From: Trichobilharzia regenti | Lineage: Eukaryota; Platyhelminthes; Trematoda; Strigeidida; Schistosomatidae | Reading direction: 5' to 3' | DNA: 64,000 bases | NCBI GenBank assembly: GCA_944472135.2 | Contig: OX235267.1 | Location: forward strand, 33,201,312 to 33,265,311 | In this document: in pieces, positions 21,535 through 38,052 of the stretch | How positions within the stretch are numbered: position 1 is the stretch's first letter | Layout of the letters: each line of letters begins with the position of its first letter | Position numbers and translations under genes: made by a program | The notes under the pieces: model-generated | The model's database searches: none | What the model was told of the DNA's origin: nothing | Seen by the model: the letters and a program-made list of their open reading frames with translations, nothing else

Positions 21535-23750
21535 ATAGACGAATTTTCTTTCTGAATTACTGTAAGCTTGTGTTCCTATCTGATGACCTTTAGTTAGGCA
21601 TTTATGTTCATTCATCCCTATTTTGAGTGGCGTTTGGACGTTTGACCCACATGTTTAGTTGGACAGTCGACCAAGATATTCTGTAAATTACATAACTACT
21701 TTTATCCATCATTTTTTTGGATCATTCAGTTGATTTATTTTATTTCTAATTATATTCATTGGTTTGAACGTGATGAGAACTCCAATATTTTTTGAGATTT
21801 CTTCGAATTACCTCTTACATACCTCTTTTTTATGGTATTGTGATTGTTTGTCTGCCGTCCTCCTTCTTGTCATTCTCTGGTTTTACCCTCTTTCTTCTTC
21901 TTTGTATTATTTCTGATAAATTCTTTAAGGTAGTTGTTTTCGAATAGTATTCTGAATAGGACGTTTATTTCTTTTCGTCCGTCAGTTGGTGTTGTTGTAA
22001 GTCTACGTATTCTATCTGCAAGACCTTGTACTAATCCTCGTTTAACCGTGAGTGGCTGGGCTGAGTGGTAATCAAGGAATCTCCCAGAATGTGTAGTTTT
22101 CCTATATAGCGTCGTTTTTATGCTACTACATGTTACTCTTTATGCTTGGCAGTCTAACATAGGCAGTTCTTCAATTTTATTCTCTACATCCATATTGAAT
22201 TCTATTGAGTCGACATGACTGTTTACGTGTGAGAAGAATTCCCCAGCATCGTTTTTTCCCTTAATACTAACTTATCGTCTGCATATCTCCAGCAACATTT
22301 TATTGATGACCTGAATGGCGTAGGTGCATTCTCTTCCCCAAACATCCATGAATATGTCAAATATTATTGGTGAGTGAGATGGGCAATCCCATGGCTACTC
22401 CTCCTTCATTTTATTGGTATATTTTTCCTTCAAATGTAAGATATGTTGTTGTTGTTGTTCTAAGACAGAATTCAACCTCTTTATTATCTCTTCTACGGAT
22501 AACTGTGTCCTGACTTTTAGGCCATCATCTTCTTTTAGTCTTGTTTCAAGCGCATTCATGGCTATTTGAATGGGTACTTATTTTAGTATAGAGACTGATT
22601 ACATCAAAGCTGACCAGTATTTACTTTTAGTCTTTTTTAGTGTTTTTTAGTCGTCTCACTAATTCAAATGAATCTACTATTCTAGCTTTTGAGTTGTCTC
22701 TTATCGATCTTTCTATTGTTGAGAGAAATCTTGACAGCATATACGTTGATGTGTTTCTAAAGTCTACAATCGGTCTTATTGGATATCCTTCTTTATGCAA
22801 TTTTATCTTGCCTTATATCCTAGATATATTACATGATTTCGGCATAATTTCAAACAATTTTGACTTACCAATTACTTATTTCATCTGTCTAACCACATTT
22901 ACTGTTTCTTTCATCGTTTTGTTTATAATCGTTTCTGATGATTTCATCATTAGAGTGTGGGGTTCAGACTGTTAATGTTCATTCATATATTCTTTTTTGT
23001 TAAGTCTTATTGTTGTGTTTCCTTTTTCTGCTTGAGTAATGACACTGAATTTGTCTGCTTTCGATGTCTTGAGGTGTTTTTAGTTCCTCCTTCGTTACAT
23101 TCAGTTTTTCTGCTTTTTGCTTTTTTTTGCAAAGTTAATGCACATTGTGCCCGTGTGGTGAGAGCAGGCTGCTAGCCAATTGGTAGACATTAATCTACGT
23201 CAATGTCTAGGTCACTAATATTGGCCGTGAGAAAATATTCAAACAAGGCTGATTCAACAACCAATCACAGCAAACTTAACGTGGGCAAATATGATTCGCA
23301 GATAACTGGCTCCATTTTTCGATGGTTACACGAAACAACCAATCAGAAGTCTGCATTTGTCTACTTGAATAAGAAAAAATATGGTATGTGAAATATATAT
23401 AAATACGTGTTGATTTCCGTAATAAAACGATCTGTTGCCGGCCCTTGTCTTCTGTTGTTACACCCGTACCAATTCTGCCTCTTTGCTTGCCATGTCCTTC
23501 TAGTGCTGTTTCAATCACAGGTATAATATCTTCATGTTTTAATCTTTTGTCGCTAATATTGAAGTTCATCCCTTTCATCAGTACGCTTCCCTCTGTTTCT
23601 GTTAGCTTTCTATCTGGCATTTTTACAATCCACCTGATTTTAGTTGTTTGTATGAAATTTGTGCCTCTTGTGATCATGAGTTTATTAAATTTTTTTTTTG
23701 ATTTGTTTCTTCTTCGGTAGTTTTTATTTCGTTTTAGTGCAACTCCAAGT
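21535..23750 (-). pseudogene. Penelope-like element RT, interrupted by a solo LTR
   Basis: On the minus strand from 23,720 downward: RKLTETEGSVLMKGMNFNIS (PLE N-terminal region), then after the LTR at 23,154-23,462 the words LNVTKEELKTPQDIESRQ, KLHKEGYPIRPIVDFRNTST (RT fingers), ILVSFDVISLYTKI (motif A), a worn AMGLPIS (motif B), NMDVENKIEELPMLD and LVQGLADRIRRLTTTP. Frequent stops and shifts. The KLHKEGYPIRPIVDFRN block resembles that of the element at 38.4 kb. No endonuclease was recognised at the 3' end. Confidence 0.7.
23154..23462 (+). mobile_element. Solo LTR of the gypsy-like family
   Basis: A 309-bp match to the LTRs at 56,251-56,558 and 59,028-59,379, starting TGTGGTGAGAGCAGGCTGC and ending CTTCTGTTGTTACA. 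Perfect 4-bp target duplication CCCG (23,150-23,153 and 23,463-23,466). Inserted in the PLE on the opposite strand, so the PLE is older. Contains gtaataaaacgatctg near the 3' end, a possible polyadenylation signal region. Confidence 0.9.
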
Positions 23751-24184
23751 ATGCCTTCACATATTTTTCCTTCTCGACTGCCCTTCCACTTTAATTTTCA
23801 TTTTGCTTAACTAATAATATCTTTCCTTATGCTAAATAACTTTCGTATAATACCATGCAGGTATTCTTTGATGAATATTTTTAAGGCATATATGAGAGTT
23901 GAATTTGCTTTATCAGAAGATATAGGTGATTTTCATCTCATGTACACGGGGATAATTTCATTTTTTTTATAAGCATCTAATATTGAAAACTCCACGGTTT
24001 ATAAATCGAGATTCAGCTTGATATAAATGTATGAGTTTGTTGACCGGTGTTTTAATGGGAAGACCGTCAGTTGAATTAATATTAGTAAAGACTTTGAGCA
24101 TTGTGGAATAGATCAAATATAAGTATACTTGATTTGAAATATTATACTTTCAGATATTGGTCTTTGTGAGGATTTTGTTTGATT
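23751..24184. other. No recognisable gene
   Basis: AT-rich, possibly 5' flank of the minus-strand PLE. No motif. Confidence 0.3.
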
Positions 24185-24375
24185 GTGTGGGGGATTTCAC
24201 CCTGAGCTGGCATCAGTTAGAGAACCAGTGGAAAACCTGCCAGGGAGCACTGTACAGCTGTTTCGCCCTAGTTTGGGACTCTTTAGTAGTACGCACTCAC
24301 TGGGGTTCGAACCTGGGACCTTCTGGTTACAAGGCCAGCGAGCTCGTAGACCATTAGATCGGGTCCAAGGGGCTC
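24185..24375 (-). mobile_element. SINE-A copy
   Basis: Minus strand: head with rc of aaggccagcgagctcgtaga, B box rc of ggggttcgaacctg, then actaaagagtcccaaact, agggcgaaacagctgtaca and the tail. Here the unpaired insert before GCGAAAC is shorter than in other copies, closer to the SM-alpha arrangement. Confidence 0.75.
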
Positions 24376-24914
24376 GTCTCTAATATGCATTTCCTCTACT
24401 TTCTTCTCTTTCTTTGTGTGCTACATGGAGGGAGTGTGGCGACTTGAACTGCAGCACATATGTGCAAAGTTCTATGTCGAAAACAGAGAGACAGACATGG
24501 TGAATTCCCCCATGCAATATTATACTTTAACGGAATTTTTCATTCCGCGGGTGGGGGGAGGTTTTGTGTAACATGCAGTGGCTTGAGAGTGTTATATTAC
24601 CACGAAACACATACAAACAGATACCAACAAATGAGGAGCACTGAATGTAAGTTCAAGCAAAGGCTGACAGATAACAAGTTTAGTAATAAAATAAACAGGT
24701 TAAATTGTGAACCGTAATCAAATCCTATAAAGACATAATAAGCTGCTTAGTGTAAATTACAAACGGTTGACACATAATAAGAAGAATGATAGAGGAGTGG
24801 AGTAAACCGTGTGAAAGGAAAAATAAGAAAGGCATGATATGACATGAAAACATGGACGGTTATACACCCCCCTGATGAGTGAGACCATACAGTAGGCCAG
24901 TGTAAACTAAACAA
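24376..24914. other. No recognisable gene
   Basis: Short open frame at 24,460-24,717 without motif. Nothing else seen. Confidence 0.3.
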
Positions 24915-25440
24915 AGAGGATTAATGTGCTTCTCTTATTGCACACACAGATCAGATTTCTTCTTATTAATCTCTATAGCTTCCATTCTAGCTAGAAGGCG
25001 TAGTCGTGTACCACTAGGCAGATTGTTTGGTACTCGATATACAATCGTAAATGACTCACCTATTTTGATGTGGTGTTTACTATTTATCCACTAGATCATG
25101 AGATAAAATGGCACTATTTATTGATTTGGTTACACTTTTTTTTCAAGCCAAACAGGAACATGTTCACGACTGAGTACAAATAAATTCCTTTGAGTCCAGC
25201 CTATATAACTAACTCCACATGAGCAGTTGAACTTGTATACAAACATTACTGTGGTCGTCTTTGATAATTTATCTTTAGTCCACTGTGTCGGTAATGGTCT
25301 GCTTGAGAAACTGACGTGTAACTCTGCAGTACTGAAGGCTACTTTAACTGATCTGATCAACCTACGGCTTAATATATTCCTTGATATATCACTTTTGGGG
25401 TGTACTCTTTAAAAAAGCCTTCCTTTACTCATTGTGTAAC
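24915..25440 (-). pseudogene. Penelope-like GIY-YIG endonuclease fragment
   Basis: Minus strand: KVAFSTAELHVSFSSRPLP, FVYKFNCSCGVSYIGWTQRN (nuclease core) and SREHVPVWLEKK. A break at about 25,130 follows, then FTIVYRVPNNLPSGTRLRLL and SDLCVQ, the C-terminal end. The middle of the domain is deleted. It ends about 80 bases before the segmental duplication starts. Confidence 0.7.
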
Positions 25441-25521
25441 GCTTAATGTGGGATAACCACCTTGTAGCAGGGTACATTTAAGATTTTTGATTTCTTCTTC
25501 AATACAATCCTGACTGACTGC

Positions 25522-26230
25522 CCGATGGTGATGTTCAAGGAAACGTGTACAACATTTGGGGGGTAACGAATAGACACGACAAGTAATGGCTGTGAACGGA
25601 CGCCTACCTGGGAGCTGATAAAAGAGAAAAGGAGAGAGCAGACGATAGGATACGAGAGGAGAGCAGAGGAGAGGAGGTTGGTGTGGGAGAGGATCACTCA
25701 TTGAAAAGATGGACAAGAAAAGGAGAAGCTGAGTTCACAACAATGTACACTGCACTGAATAAAGCAGTGAAGAAGAGTGCTAGGAAGGACAAAAGACAAT
25801 TCTACGACACACTGGCTGGCAACCTATGCACAACAGACTGGTCACACATGAACGAGACTTCTGAACATGATATCAGATAGGCACCAGGTGTCTATGTGGG
25901 AAGAGATCAGCGCACATGAAGGGAACCCATAAAATAAGATGTCCGAGGGAAGCTGATTATCAAGGACAATGGTCTGGTCACTTCGAAGGACTCTTGAATC
26001 GCCCATCACCTGTAAGTCGTCTAGAAAGAAATATGACCACCAGTGACAGCACGCACAGAACTGCTTGGCGGCCGGCGGACACGAATCCTTGAACGGAAGC
26101 AGAAATCCTGAATTCGATCAAGCTCCTGGAGTCCGGCGAGAGAGGTAGCAGGTCCAGATGGAATCCCCCTATGCGGAGGCTCTGAAAACGGACTGAAGGA
26201 CTGCAGCCGATGTGCTCAGGCCATTATTGC
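25522..26230 (+). pseudogene. RTE (SR2-like) linker region between APE and RT
   Basis: The frame holds KGEAEFTTMYTALNKAVKKS and RKDKRQFYDTLAG, typical of the charged helical linker between endonuclease and RT in RTE-type elements. Stops follow. The duplication starts inside this retroelement sequence: the matching segment at 48.2 kb is preceded by APE-domain sequence, while this one is preceded by unrelated DNA. Confidence 0.6.
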
Positions 26231-26409
26231 AAAGCGTTTTGAAGATAGGCCACCTTGTCAAGCCGCCAAATAAGGGCGAACTAGGTGTCTTCAGTAGATT
26301 ATCACTTGCTTCTCTGCGAGTCTTCTTTGTTCCTACATACTAGCTGACTCATAATTCTATATCATGTTGAGTGACTTACCAACAATAATCACTGAAATAG
26401 GCTATTTTT

Positions 26410-26640
26410 CCCTTTACATTCCAAGTGAAGCATAAAGCGCTTCAAGCTAGAGTTCTCAGGTTTCAATAGCAGTGGTTTCATTTTCACGGAGTGGAGTTTC
26501 TAGCTCCATGGTCAACATTAACCCCTTTTTATATCGAATTTACTACTGACCTAGCAGGGTGTAAGACTGCATAGGCCGGGGGTCGAATCAAGGACCACAT
26601 GCAAGTGTTCTATCTCTGTACCACCGACACCAAAAAGTAA
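26410..26640 (-). mobile_element. SINE-B copy (unit 1)
   Basis: Minus-strand SINE-B with a damaged head (rc of gggggtcgaatcaagg as B box) and the body ending gcttgaagcgctttatgctt. Followed on the plus side by an A-run near 26,636-26,652. Shared with the copy at 49.03-49.27 kb, so it predates the duplication. Confidence 0.65.
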
Positions 26641-26966
26641 AAAAAAAAATAATTGCCATTATTACAAAACAAACTTGTTTTCTGTTTCAAATAGCCATAT
26701 TCAACAAACAAAACAAAAAACCAAAAAATTCCACACTAATCTCAAAAAATAAGGGTCTGTCAAACCGTGAACACAGTGTAAATCGAAACAAACACGTCAG
26801 TGTTGATAACTGTAAGCTCAAAGGTTGTATTGTATATTTTGTGTTCCACTCGATAATTCAGAGGAGTGAAATAAATGGGCGATAAAAATGGTTTACATTT
26901 TTTAACATGTCGAATAAGCTGTCTGTTGAACAATTAGAATGTATCAATAGAAAACTGTATATGTAT

Positions 26967-26981
26967 ATATACATATATATA
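26967..26981 (+). promoter_or_regulatory. Possible TATA box of cysteine-rich gene copy 1
   Basis: catatatataaac lies about 50 bases before the ATG at 27,027, in a TA-alternating palindromic stretch also seen upstream of the other two family members. Inference from position only. Confidence 0.3.
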
Positions 26982-27026
26982 AACATTCAGTAAATTATTA
27001 GTGTGTATCATTGTTCTACAATAATC

Positions 27027-27090
27027 ATGTTATTGAAGGCCTTGCTAGTTTACATTCTATTCCTTTTTGGGAACTCTGTGAATACGGACG
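27027..27090 (+). CDS. Secreted knottin-like protein copy 1, exon 1 (signal peptide)
   Basis: ATG opens 21 codons: MLLKALLVYILFLFGNSV then NTD, a short signal peptide with one lysine, a hydrophobic core and a GNS-type cleavage region. It ends with one base of the next codon before a strong donor (GACG|gtaagt, phase 1). The partner is exon 2 at 35,378-35,577, entered in the matching phase, across an 8,287-base intron holding the giant tetranucleotide array. This exon is identical to that at 49,660-49,723. An earlier in-frame ATG (27,003) would add eight polar residues; I prefer 27,027 because the hydrophobic core then starts at once. Confidence 0.75.
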
Positions 27091-27146
27091 GTAAGTGTAT
27101 ATTGTTTATTCATATGTTAATGCATGTTTATTTATATTTCCATATG

Positions 27147-27149
<3 letters not shown>

Positions 27150-27207
<58 letters not shown>
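27150..27207. repeat. (AT)n microsatellite
   Basis: A run of about 27 AT units starting 60 bases inside the intron. The duplicate at about 49,790-49,828 is shorter and starts with an imperfect unit. Confidence 0.9.
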
Positions 27208-27211
<4 letters not shown>

Positions 27212-29470
27212 GGCAGGAAATAGAGACTGAAGCGGGAGATTAATGAATAATTGAATAAATTCATACTAGGTAGAATATATATAGCTATGCATTATGTATT
27301 GTTATGATTTTGTTTGCGTACCGAATGAAATATTGGGCCTTCAACATCACATCTACATGACTCTCTCTTCTCTCCCATCCTTTTTGTGGTCTCGATCCAA
27401 ACAACTACTCATAAGGCTTCATTTCCATCATTCCATCCATTTCCATCTATCATTTCCGCCTTACCTTCTACATCAAGAAGTTGAGACATTCTGGTATAAC
27501 CCAACGTAACCCTTACACCTACTATTTGTTAACTCTCGCATTCTGCCTATTATTATCTATTGTTCCCCCTTAGTTTTTCCAGGGCTACTGAAGAAAGGCT
27601 ATACCTTATTACACAGGATGTGAAAGGTTGTCAGCAGGGTGGTAAGCAACGTGCTACTTAACAACCAGCTTGTTAATATTCTAGTTGACAGGCACTCGGA
27701 CTCATGTGAAAAATGGGCTAAATCCATTTTATCTATCTAACTCACACCACCCTCTTCGTTCACAACTCTCCCCTTGTATCATCTCATCAGGCAAACCAGA
27801 AGCCTGCCTATATAGAAAACTATATGCTCGCACTAGTAAGTACAAAAACCCAACTCAACCATACCCTACATAGTACGTGTTCTGTGCGATAAAGAAAGCA
27901 TTAGGCGTGATACCTATAGCTTATTAAATAGTCACTTGAACAACTGGATCTCGTCTTCTCAACTCATTTTTAGGTACAACGCTTTCTCTCTTTATTTTCC
28001 TTTTCTCTCTCTCTCTCTTGTTTTCTCTCTGTTATGTGCTGCTTTGTTTCTTTCTTCTGCTTACTCCAGTAAATATGCTAGTAGTATCTACTTTTCTAAC
28101 ACCTTCAAACACTCTGTTCAATTTTGGCTTTGCTACCGACAAGCTGAAATGTTGTTGACAAACCTATCTGAGATTAACCATAATCTATGTAGAATTTTAT
28201 TTATTTATTGATAATGTACTAACTGGATGCAATACTGTAGTGAAATGCTGAGAATTCCATTCTATATGACAAGTACTGTTTTGGAATAAAGCAAATTATT
28301 ATTACTATTATATGATCTTCTCCAAGTCACACTAGAAACAAATAACCAACTCAAAGCTTTAAGATTTAGGTTCCCCTTGAGAGACAGAGAGAGAGAGAGT
28401 ATACCGCGGAAGTGATGTCACTCAGAGATCTCCTCATCGTATGTTTAATCCATCTCGTTTGTTGACTTTGGTAGATTTGTTGAGTGAAACACTCTTGACT
28501 GGTTCGTTGGTTGGTTGGTTAGTTGGTTGGCTGATTTACAGAATTTTCTGTTCCTTGCTGAGATTCATTCCAGTAGGCCAGCCATCTGATCTGTATTATC
28601 AAGCCAACAATGACATATATTCATGGAAGTGTGCACTAACCTTTTGAAAATGCTTATGTTTATAACTAGTATCTCGAGTCTGTGAACTCTTATACAAGTA
28701 CTGACTTGAAATTTGTGTTGAAGATGAGAATAATATTTGTGTTCATTCTACTGAAGATAGTAGTCGATCGATTTCCATAGTGCCTTCAGAGTAATAAGAG
28801 TCTCTATGTTTACTTCTCTGATCCTGTAATAAATATAAGATTTTAGTGAAAATGTATAACCTAACATTGACTGATTGAGATCATATATACACACATGCAT
28901 GAATTATATACTGACTATCAACTATATTCATATGATCCTGAGATCAAGACATCAAAAGTGTTATGTAACAATTTATCTTGTTCAGATCGCCTCATTGTTT
29001 ATATTCAAACCGTTTGAAATGGATAGAAAATAAGATCAAGTCTATCTGTGATAACTTGATGCATTTTGCTAATTCACGCATATGTTCACTCGTCATGTCG
29101 ATGAAAAGTGAATTAAAATTTAAGCAGAATACAAAGTACATTTAAAAATAAGAAGGATAAGAATTGAACACTACTTATGATAATGTATTCAGTCAGATAA
29201 TGAATTTAGAATGAAGAGAACACGAAGTTCAGAAAAGATGGCAATGTTTTCGATGATTTCATTCTCAAAAGCAGCTGTACGATCGCATTCACATAGATTA
29301 TTGTTTTACATGGATAAAATAATTATATCAAATATTTAAATAATCCCATTTATAATATTAGAACAAGACGTAGAAGCGAACAATATTGTGTTCAATTAGA
29401 TCTTCTCCATAAGATATTCTTTCAACAACTATTTGTTTAACTACACATAGTATTAACAAGGTGTCTATCC
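27208..29470. other. Intron of cysteine-rich gene copy 1, before the array
   Basis: No exon-like frames with splice context and no transposon recognised. Nearly identical to 49,829-52,093 (a handful of differences seen). Contains CT-rich (ctctctctctctctt) and GA-rich (gagagagagagagag) tracts and a GGTT-rich run. Confidence 0.5.
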
Positions 29471-34836
<5,366 letters not shown>

Positions 34837-35377
34837 TTTCTCAACACTATGCAACTTGTTTCTTTCAGCTCATGCTTTATTTCATCGAAGGGAGCTTTAT
34901 GACTTCTTGATGGGTTCACTGGTCACTTCTTCTTCTGTGGACTATGAACATGAATCGTCAGTCGACGGACACATCCAGATAGACCAAATTTACCAGTGGA
35001 TAAGAAGGAAACCTCAAACACAAAGGGTCAAATTTTCAGTCAGGTTCAGCAATCAGTTCCAATACAAGTAGCCTCATAGAGAGTGTGTAAACATACATAA
35101 ACCTGAATGAAGTATTAAATCTATTTGAATACATTAACATGATTGTGAGAAGCAATAAATTGTACTCCAAACGTGAATAGTACTATATATCATTGTATGA
35201 TTTTATTGAATACATTTATTCTATGATAGGATCACAATGTTGCTCAACAACCTCTGTGTTGCATATGTTACTTTCCTTCAGTTCAATCGTTAGTTGATAA
35301 ATGTGTTTTCTGATATGAAACTATCCACACTGTAAGCCTAAACTATTTTGTTTTTAATCTTTATATTTTTCTTTCAG

Positions 35378-35577
35378 ATATATGTGGTTATTTTGAAGAC
35401 AAATGCTTAGGATCCTTTTGTTGTAAAGGTCTAATATGTTACCTTTTCACTTGTGTGGTGTGTGCATCTGAAGGTCAATGGTGTTATAGAAGCACAGATT
35501 GTTGTTCAGGATACTGCACCTGGACTTTCGGATGTTCGAAGGATCTTGAAGTTTATGCTGATTGGTATACGTATTAA
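35378..35577 (+). CDS. Secreted 12-cysteine knottin-like protein copy 1, exon 2
   Basis: Final coding exon. After acceptor tttctttcag two bases complete the phase-1 codon, then 65 codons and TAA. Twelve cysteines form two halves: C-x6-C-x4-CC-x4-C-x4-C, then C-x6-C-x5-CC-x3-C-x5-C, joined by two residues. Both halves fit the inhibitor-cystine-knot spacing. The end YADWYTY is conserved with copy 2 (YADWYQY). Total predicted length about 87 residues with the signal exon. The second half resembles the minus-strand paralog (WCYRSTDCCSGYC versus FCWRSSECCSGSC). Flanking intron matches copy 2 at about 98%, but this exon matches at only about 31 of 66 residues, the 12 cysteines included. Function unknown. 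Secreted knottins include protease inhibitors, channel blockers and antimicrobial peptides; none can be chosen from sequence. Confidence 0.8.
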
Positions 35578-35740
35578 GTTATATATGTATATATATATAT
35601 ACTCATCCCGTACAAACAGCTTGTTTGGTATCACTTCTCATCACATTTACTAATTATTTAACCTATTATTGAATTCAATTTTGTTTGAACTACAAATACG
35701 TATAAATATATCTTGTTTTAATTTTAACACTGACAATATT

Positions 35741-36016
35741 TTATAATTTGAAATTACTAGGGCACTTCATTGCCCTAAAAGCATTCAATGAGACTACCTC
35801 AAGAAAAATGTCAGACTCACCTATGCAAGAACTTGGTTGAATTTTGTGAATCTTTTTTCTATACATTACAGTTAATTTCTGCACAAATTCAACTGGAATT
35901 CTCCTCACTGTAATAGAGTGTATCGAAATACCCGACAAGTCAAAACGATATGCGCTTAACCAGTTGAACCTATCATTAATAAAATCATATATCGGATTTA
36001 GGAGGAAATTAGTCAC
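35741..36016 (-). other. Unassigned open frame (91 codons)
   Basis: Open on the minus strand in both duplicate units (also 55,154-55,429) with only a few amino-acid changes. Contains FINDRFNWLSAYRFDLSG and VRRIPVEFVQKLTV. I recognise no family. It could be a transposon remnant or a lone exon, and persistence in a recent duplicate is weak evidence. Confidence 0.2.
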
Positions 36017-36064
36017 GAGGCAATTCGTTGTCGATCAAGATCTTGACCAATATTTATAACTATC

Positions 36065-36925
36065 AGTATTGCTTGATTGTCGAAGAAGCAGCCGATGAAG
36101 ACAGGACTCAAAGTGAATATAGACAAGACGGAGGTCATGAAAATAACCAACAACAACAACGGCAGTAGCAAAATACAGCCATCAGCCAATCACCATCACC
36201 AGGAGGGATTTCAAAGAGCTTATTTCATTCACTTCACTTATCTAGGGAGCATTGTGCTCCTCAACTACAGGCAGTCGGAACGGACGAGAATGTCAAATCC
36301 AGCGAGAATCGGGAAGACGACAAACACATTCATCAACCAACCTGAAACCAATCTGGAAATCTTCGTCACTCAACCAGCATCAACAACAAAATTCAGTCGG
36401 ATGTTCAATACAAACAACGTCAAGTCATTAAGTTCTTCTATACGGATCAGAAACTTGGTGAGCGGGTCACAGAGAATATTTCCAACAGCCTGTTGCAGAC
36501 CAGACCTTTATCAACCAACACTTGTCTTCGCTGGCTGTATACTGAAGATCAGATGGCCGGGCCGGGCCGGAAACAATCACCAACAAGAAACTATGGCTGG
36601 GAACAAACAAAAGAATAAGCAATCGCCCAACAAATATGCAGGAGAAAGTGTATTGGGATGGATTGGACACTCATGGCTGAGGGGGCCGCCACTGGATGAC
36701 ACCGTGCACGCGTCAGGCCATTGCTCGAGTGGAACCAGGCTGAAAGGGAAGCGGCGAGTGGGAAGTCAGTGTAAGGGTGACATGGAGGAGATCGTGTGAT
36801 GAGGAGTTGAAAGAGTATGGACTAACTAATATGGATGCAGGTACAGCATGTACAGCAGAAGGAAGCAAGAAGTGGCAAGTGGAGACGTGCAGTTGAAGCC
36901 GTATATATTCCACTAGGAACCCAAG
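36065..36925 (+). pseudogene. RTE (SR2-like) RT C-terminal part and 3' end
   Basis: Shows LKVNIDKTEVMKI, FTYLGSIVLLNYRQSE, then broken frames with RIGKTTNTFINQPETN and a worn domain like GMDWTLMAEGAA, ending in an AATAATAAT tail after a PYIPLG-like end. These are the blocks after the YADD box in RTE elements. Many shifts. At about 36,840 the matching place in unit 2 holds the gypsy element, so this copy is the empty site. Confidence 0.65.
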
Positions 36926-37459
36926 GGAACAATAATAATAAGTATTGCTTGATTATGCTTATTGATTTAACCAGAATATAGAGCTTGAAAAAGGAACTTC
37001 TCTTCACACATGCGTCTCTGTACGTCCATAATTTCTCTAGTGTTATACTAGATTAATTCCATTGACAGGCATTATTATTGGGTCTTGCATTTGAAAGTAG
37101 ACCTTGCATTGCATTGAAAGTAGACTAGTTGACAGCCGTGGGCACTATAAAAACAGTAAGTATTTTAGCACACACACACCTACTGACTGCACAATACTGA
37201 GAAGCTCTGGATAAGTGGAGAAATGATGAGAACACTATAAGTAATTGGCCAGATTTATAGGCTGGGGTGGTACTGATGAATAGATGTGGCTTTGTTGAAT
37301 ACCGCTTTTACTATGTTTGTCAGCATTAATCACACACACACACTCGCTTGTCAGTATTTTCGTGTGTTGCTTCAAAGACAATTGTATAACCACCATAAGG
37401 CTTTAAAATGATAGGAACAGTAGAACATGGCAATGGTATTTGTTCATCAAAATTAAATT

Positions 37460-37507
37460 GGCGGATAGTGACTAGCAGTGGAATCCAGGACAACGCGCAT
37501 TTCGTCC
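37460..37507 (-). mobile_element. SM-alpha-like hammerhead 3' half
   Basis: Minus strand reads ggacGAAAtgcgcgttGTC then ctggattccactgctag: the helix II 3' strand, an intact GAAA, helix III, a GTC cleavage site and the helix I 3' strand of the SM-alpha ribozyme. The CTGATGA half is absent because PLE sequence starts just upstream. A second copy is at 60,002-60,049. Confidence 0.65.
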
Positions 37508-37514
37508 ATTATTT

Positions 37515-38050
37515 TTCACTTGATTTGACTGGTAGTAGTATTCTTTATATTTCCGGTATGAGTGATGAGTCACTTCTATTGCGCGTGTTGGGTATGAACT
37601 CAATGAACAAGGATTTAGTAATCATGCTCTTTCTGTCTCCACTGACCTATATTACTTTTTAGAATTTCGACTCTGTCCCATCCGTCCTATTAAGTGGTTG
37701 TGTGTTAATGCAAGCAGTCTTATAGCTGAGCTTTTTTCTAAATTACTTATCTTTCCGATGGGGTCAACTATTCTAGCCTTATGTAAATTCGCATGTTCTG
37801 ATGATCTAACTACTCCCGATCTACTAGTTTCACCTGTACAGTTCACCTGACTCACAGTCATTTCAAGATATTTTGTAAAATTACATTATTTTGTTTACTT
37901 CGGTCCACCGTGTATTTCAGCATACACAACTTGTCGTACAGTAATATTAACTGATGACCACGTTTCGAGCACAAACTATCACCGATCATAATCATATCAA
38001 GTTACTCATACAACCTTTTTACTTCATTTATATACACGAGTGTTTTTTGG
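37515..38050 (-). pseudogene. PLE fragment, inverted, with terminal repeat
   Basis: Minus strand: terminal-repeat sequence (38,050-37,929, with gtgctcgaaacgtggtc) leads into MTVSQVNCTGETSRSGVV, a worn form of the YIGQTSRSGIV nuclease region at 39.66 kb, and on to the element's 3' coding end near 37,560. The middle is deleted. It faces the larger plus-strand copy, so matching terminal sequences lie inverted at 37,929-38,052 and about 40,150-40,272. Confidence 0.7.
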
Positions 38051-38052
38051 TC

